Shown piece by piece: positions 63,450 through 64,000 of a DNA stretch of 64,000 bases; within the stretch, counting starts at the first letter, position 1; each line of letters starts with the position of its first letter. The translations under genes and the position numbers were made by a program. The DNA comes from Hydrogenophaga aromaticivorans (GTDB lineage Bacteria > Pseudomonadota > Gammaproteobacteria > Burkholderiales > Burkholderiaceae_C). Under the pieces are notes generated by a model, which ran no database searches, was not told the origin of the DNA, and saw only the letters and a list, made by a program, of their open reading frames with translations. The DNA lies in contig NZ_VYGV01000016.1 of the NCBI RefSeq assembly GCF_013387465.1, positions 644,828 through 708,827 on the forward strand, in the 5' to 3' direction.

Positions 63450-64000
63450 GTGGGCTCCTGCAAGGGCAAGCGCAGCGTGAAGACCGCTCCGCCGCCGGGC
63501 CGGTTCGCAGCGGACAGGGTGCCGCCCATGCCCTGAGCCAGCGTTTCACACAGCGACAGACCCAGGCCCAGCCCGCCCTCGCGCGTGGAGAAGAAGGGTT
63601 CGAACAGGCGTGGCAGCAACTCGGGCGCAATGCCTGTTCCTTGGTCAGCGACCCGGAGTTCGCCCGCGTCATCCAGGCGCTGCACTGTCAGGCGTAGTGT
63701 GCGTTGTGCCGGGTCCACAGCGTCCATTGCCTGCAGCGCGTTCGTCAGCAGGTTGTGCACGATCTGGTCCACGGCCACAGGGTCGGCGATCACGCGAACC
63801 GCGTCGGGCGCTTGCAACTCGGGCACCACGCCGCGGCGTCGGCATTCGGGTTCAAGCAGGTGCAGCGCGCGCCGCAGTGCATCGGCCAGATCCACCTCGT
63901 GGTCCGTGATCGTTGCATCCGGGCGTTGGGGCTGCGCCACCGCTGCGCGCAGTCGCCCCACCACATCGGCGGCGCGCCGGGCCTGCGCGGCGGCCTGCGC
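63446..64000 (-). CDS. Sensor histidine kinase, C-terminal part (cut by window end)
   Basis: The frame stays open to base 64000, so the N-terminal sensor and most of the dimerisation region lie outside. Visible: end of the dimerisation helix (AARRAADVVGRLRAAV), N-box HNLLTNALQAMDAV, G1 VADQGTGI, F-box LFEPFFSTREGGLGLGL and G2 GGGAVFTLRLPL. It pairs with the overlapping FixJ-type regulator. Confidence 0.9.
   Translation of the reverse strand, partial: AQAAAQARRAADVVGRLRAAVAQPQRPDATITDHEVDLADALRRALHLLEPECRRRGVVPELQAPDAVRVIADPVAVDQIVHNLLTNALQAMDAVDPAQRTLRLTVQRLDDAGELRVADQGTGIAPELLPRLFEPFFSTREGGLGLGLSLCETLAQGMGGTLSAANRPGGGAVFTLRLPLQEPT

Overview
The window is high-GC DNA densely packed with genes on both strands. 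Codon use, gene content (DUF4148, Bug-family binding proteins, AtuA, CheB/CheR-PAS proteins) and small GC-rich dispersed repeats point to a betaproteobacterium of the Burkholderiales, most likely Comamonadaceae (Hydrogenophaga/Acidovorax-like). This is inference from reading alone. I see no rRNA, tRNA, insertion sequence, prophage or CRISPR array, so it looks like ordinary chromosome.

Layout. 1-13.6 kb: mixed housekeeping and stress genes (metallo-beta-lactamase-fold hydrolase, HD-domain protein, Tim44-like protein, Hsp70-like protein, AI-2E family permease, PRC-barrel protein, alpha/beta hydrolase, large catalase, PQQ-type sugar dehydrogenase lipoprotein, Na/phosphate and SLC13-type transporters). 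13.7-22.5 kb: a tightly coupled seven-gene operon (TetR regulator, SDR, acyl-CoA carboxylase beta subunit, acyl-CoA dehydrogenase, enoyl-CoA hydratase, biotin carboxylase alpha subunit, second acyl-CoA dehydrogenase) that resembles the atu acyclic-terpene/branched acyl-CoA pathway. 22.5-31.4 kb: metal-type two-component system, thioesterase, VOC protein, Crp-like regulator, CheB-CheR-PAS fusion and PAS partner. 31.5-38.4 kb: a minus-strand liv-type ABC transporter operon with an acyl-CoA synthetase. 38.6-42.1 kb: divergent atuA operon. 42.2-48.9 kb: an acyl-CoA catabolic module (thioesterase, CoA ligase, MaoC-like dehydratase, CaiB transferase, Bug binding protein) closed by an IclR regulator. 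48.9-64 kb: thioesterase, ABC exporter, acetate CoA-transferase with a LysR regulator, pyrC, a DUF3025-glutamine synthetase fusion, htpX, M23 peptidase, tyrS, ankyrin/GlcG pair and a second two-component system cut by the window end.

How it works together. A near-identical AT-rich palindrome lies in front of the TetR gene (13741-13772) and in the divergent liv/atuA intergenic region (38563-38594). It ties the carboxylase operon, atuA, the transporter and the synthetase into one probable regulon for uptake, CoA activation, dehydrogenation, carboxylation and hydration of a methyl-branched acid. A second regulon is suggested by TTGT-N6-ACAA sites in front of the 42.3 kb thioesterase, the 43.1 kb ligase and the IclR gene.

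The most unusual structural feature is a dispersed palindromic repeat inserted in frame in both carboxylase subunit genes, with relatives at the end of the AtuA partner gene and between operon genes.
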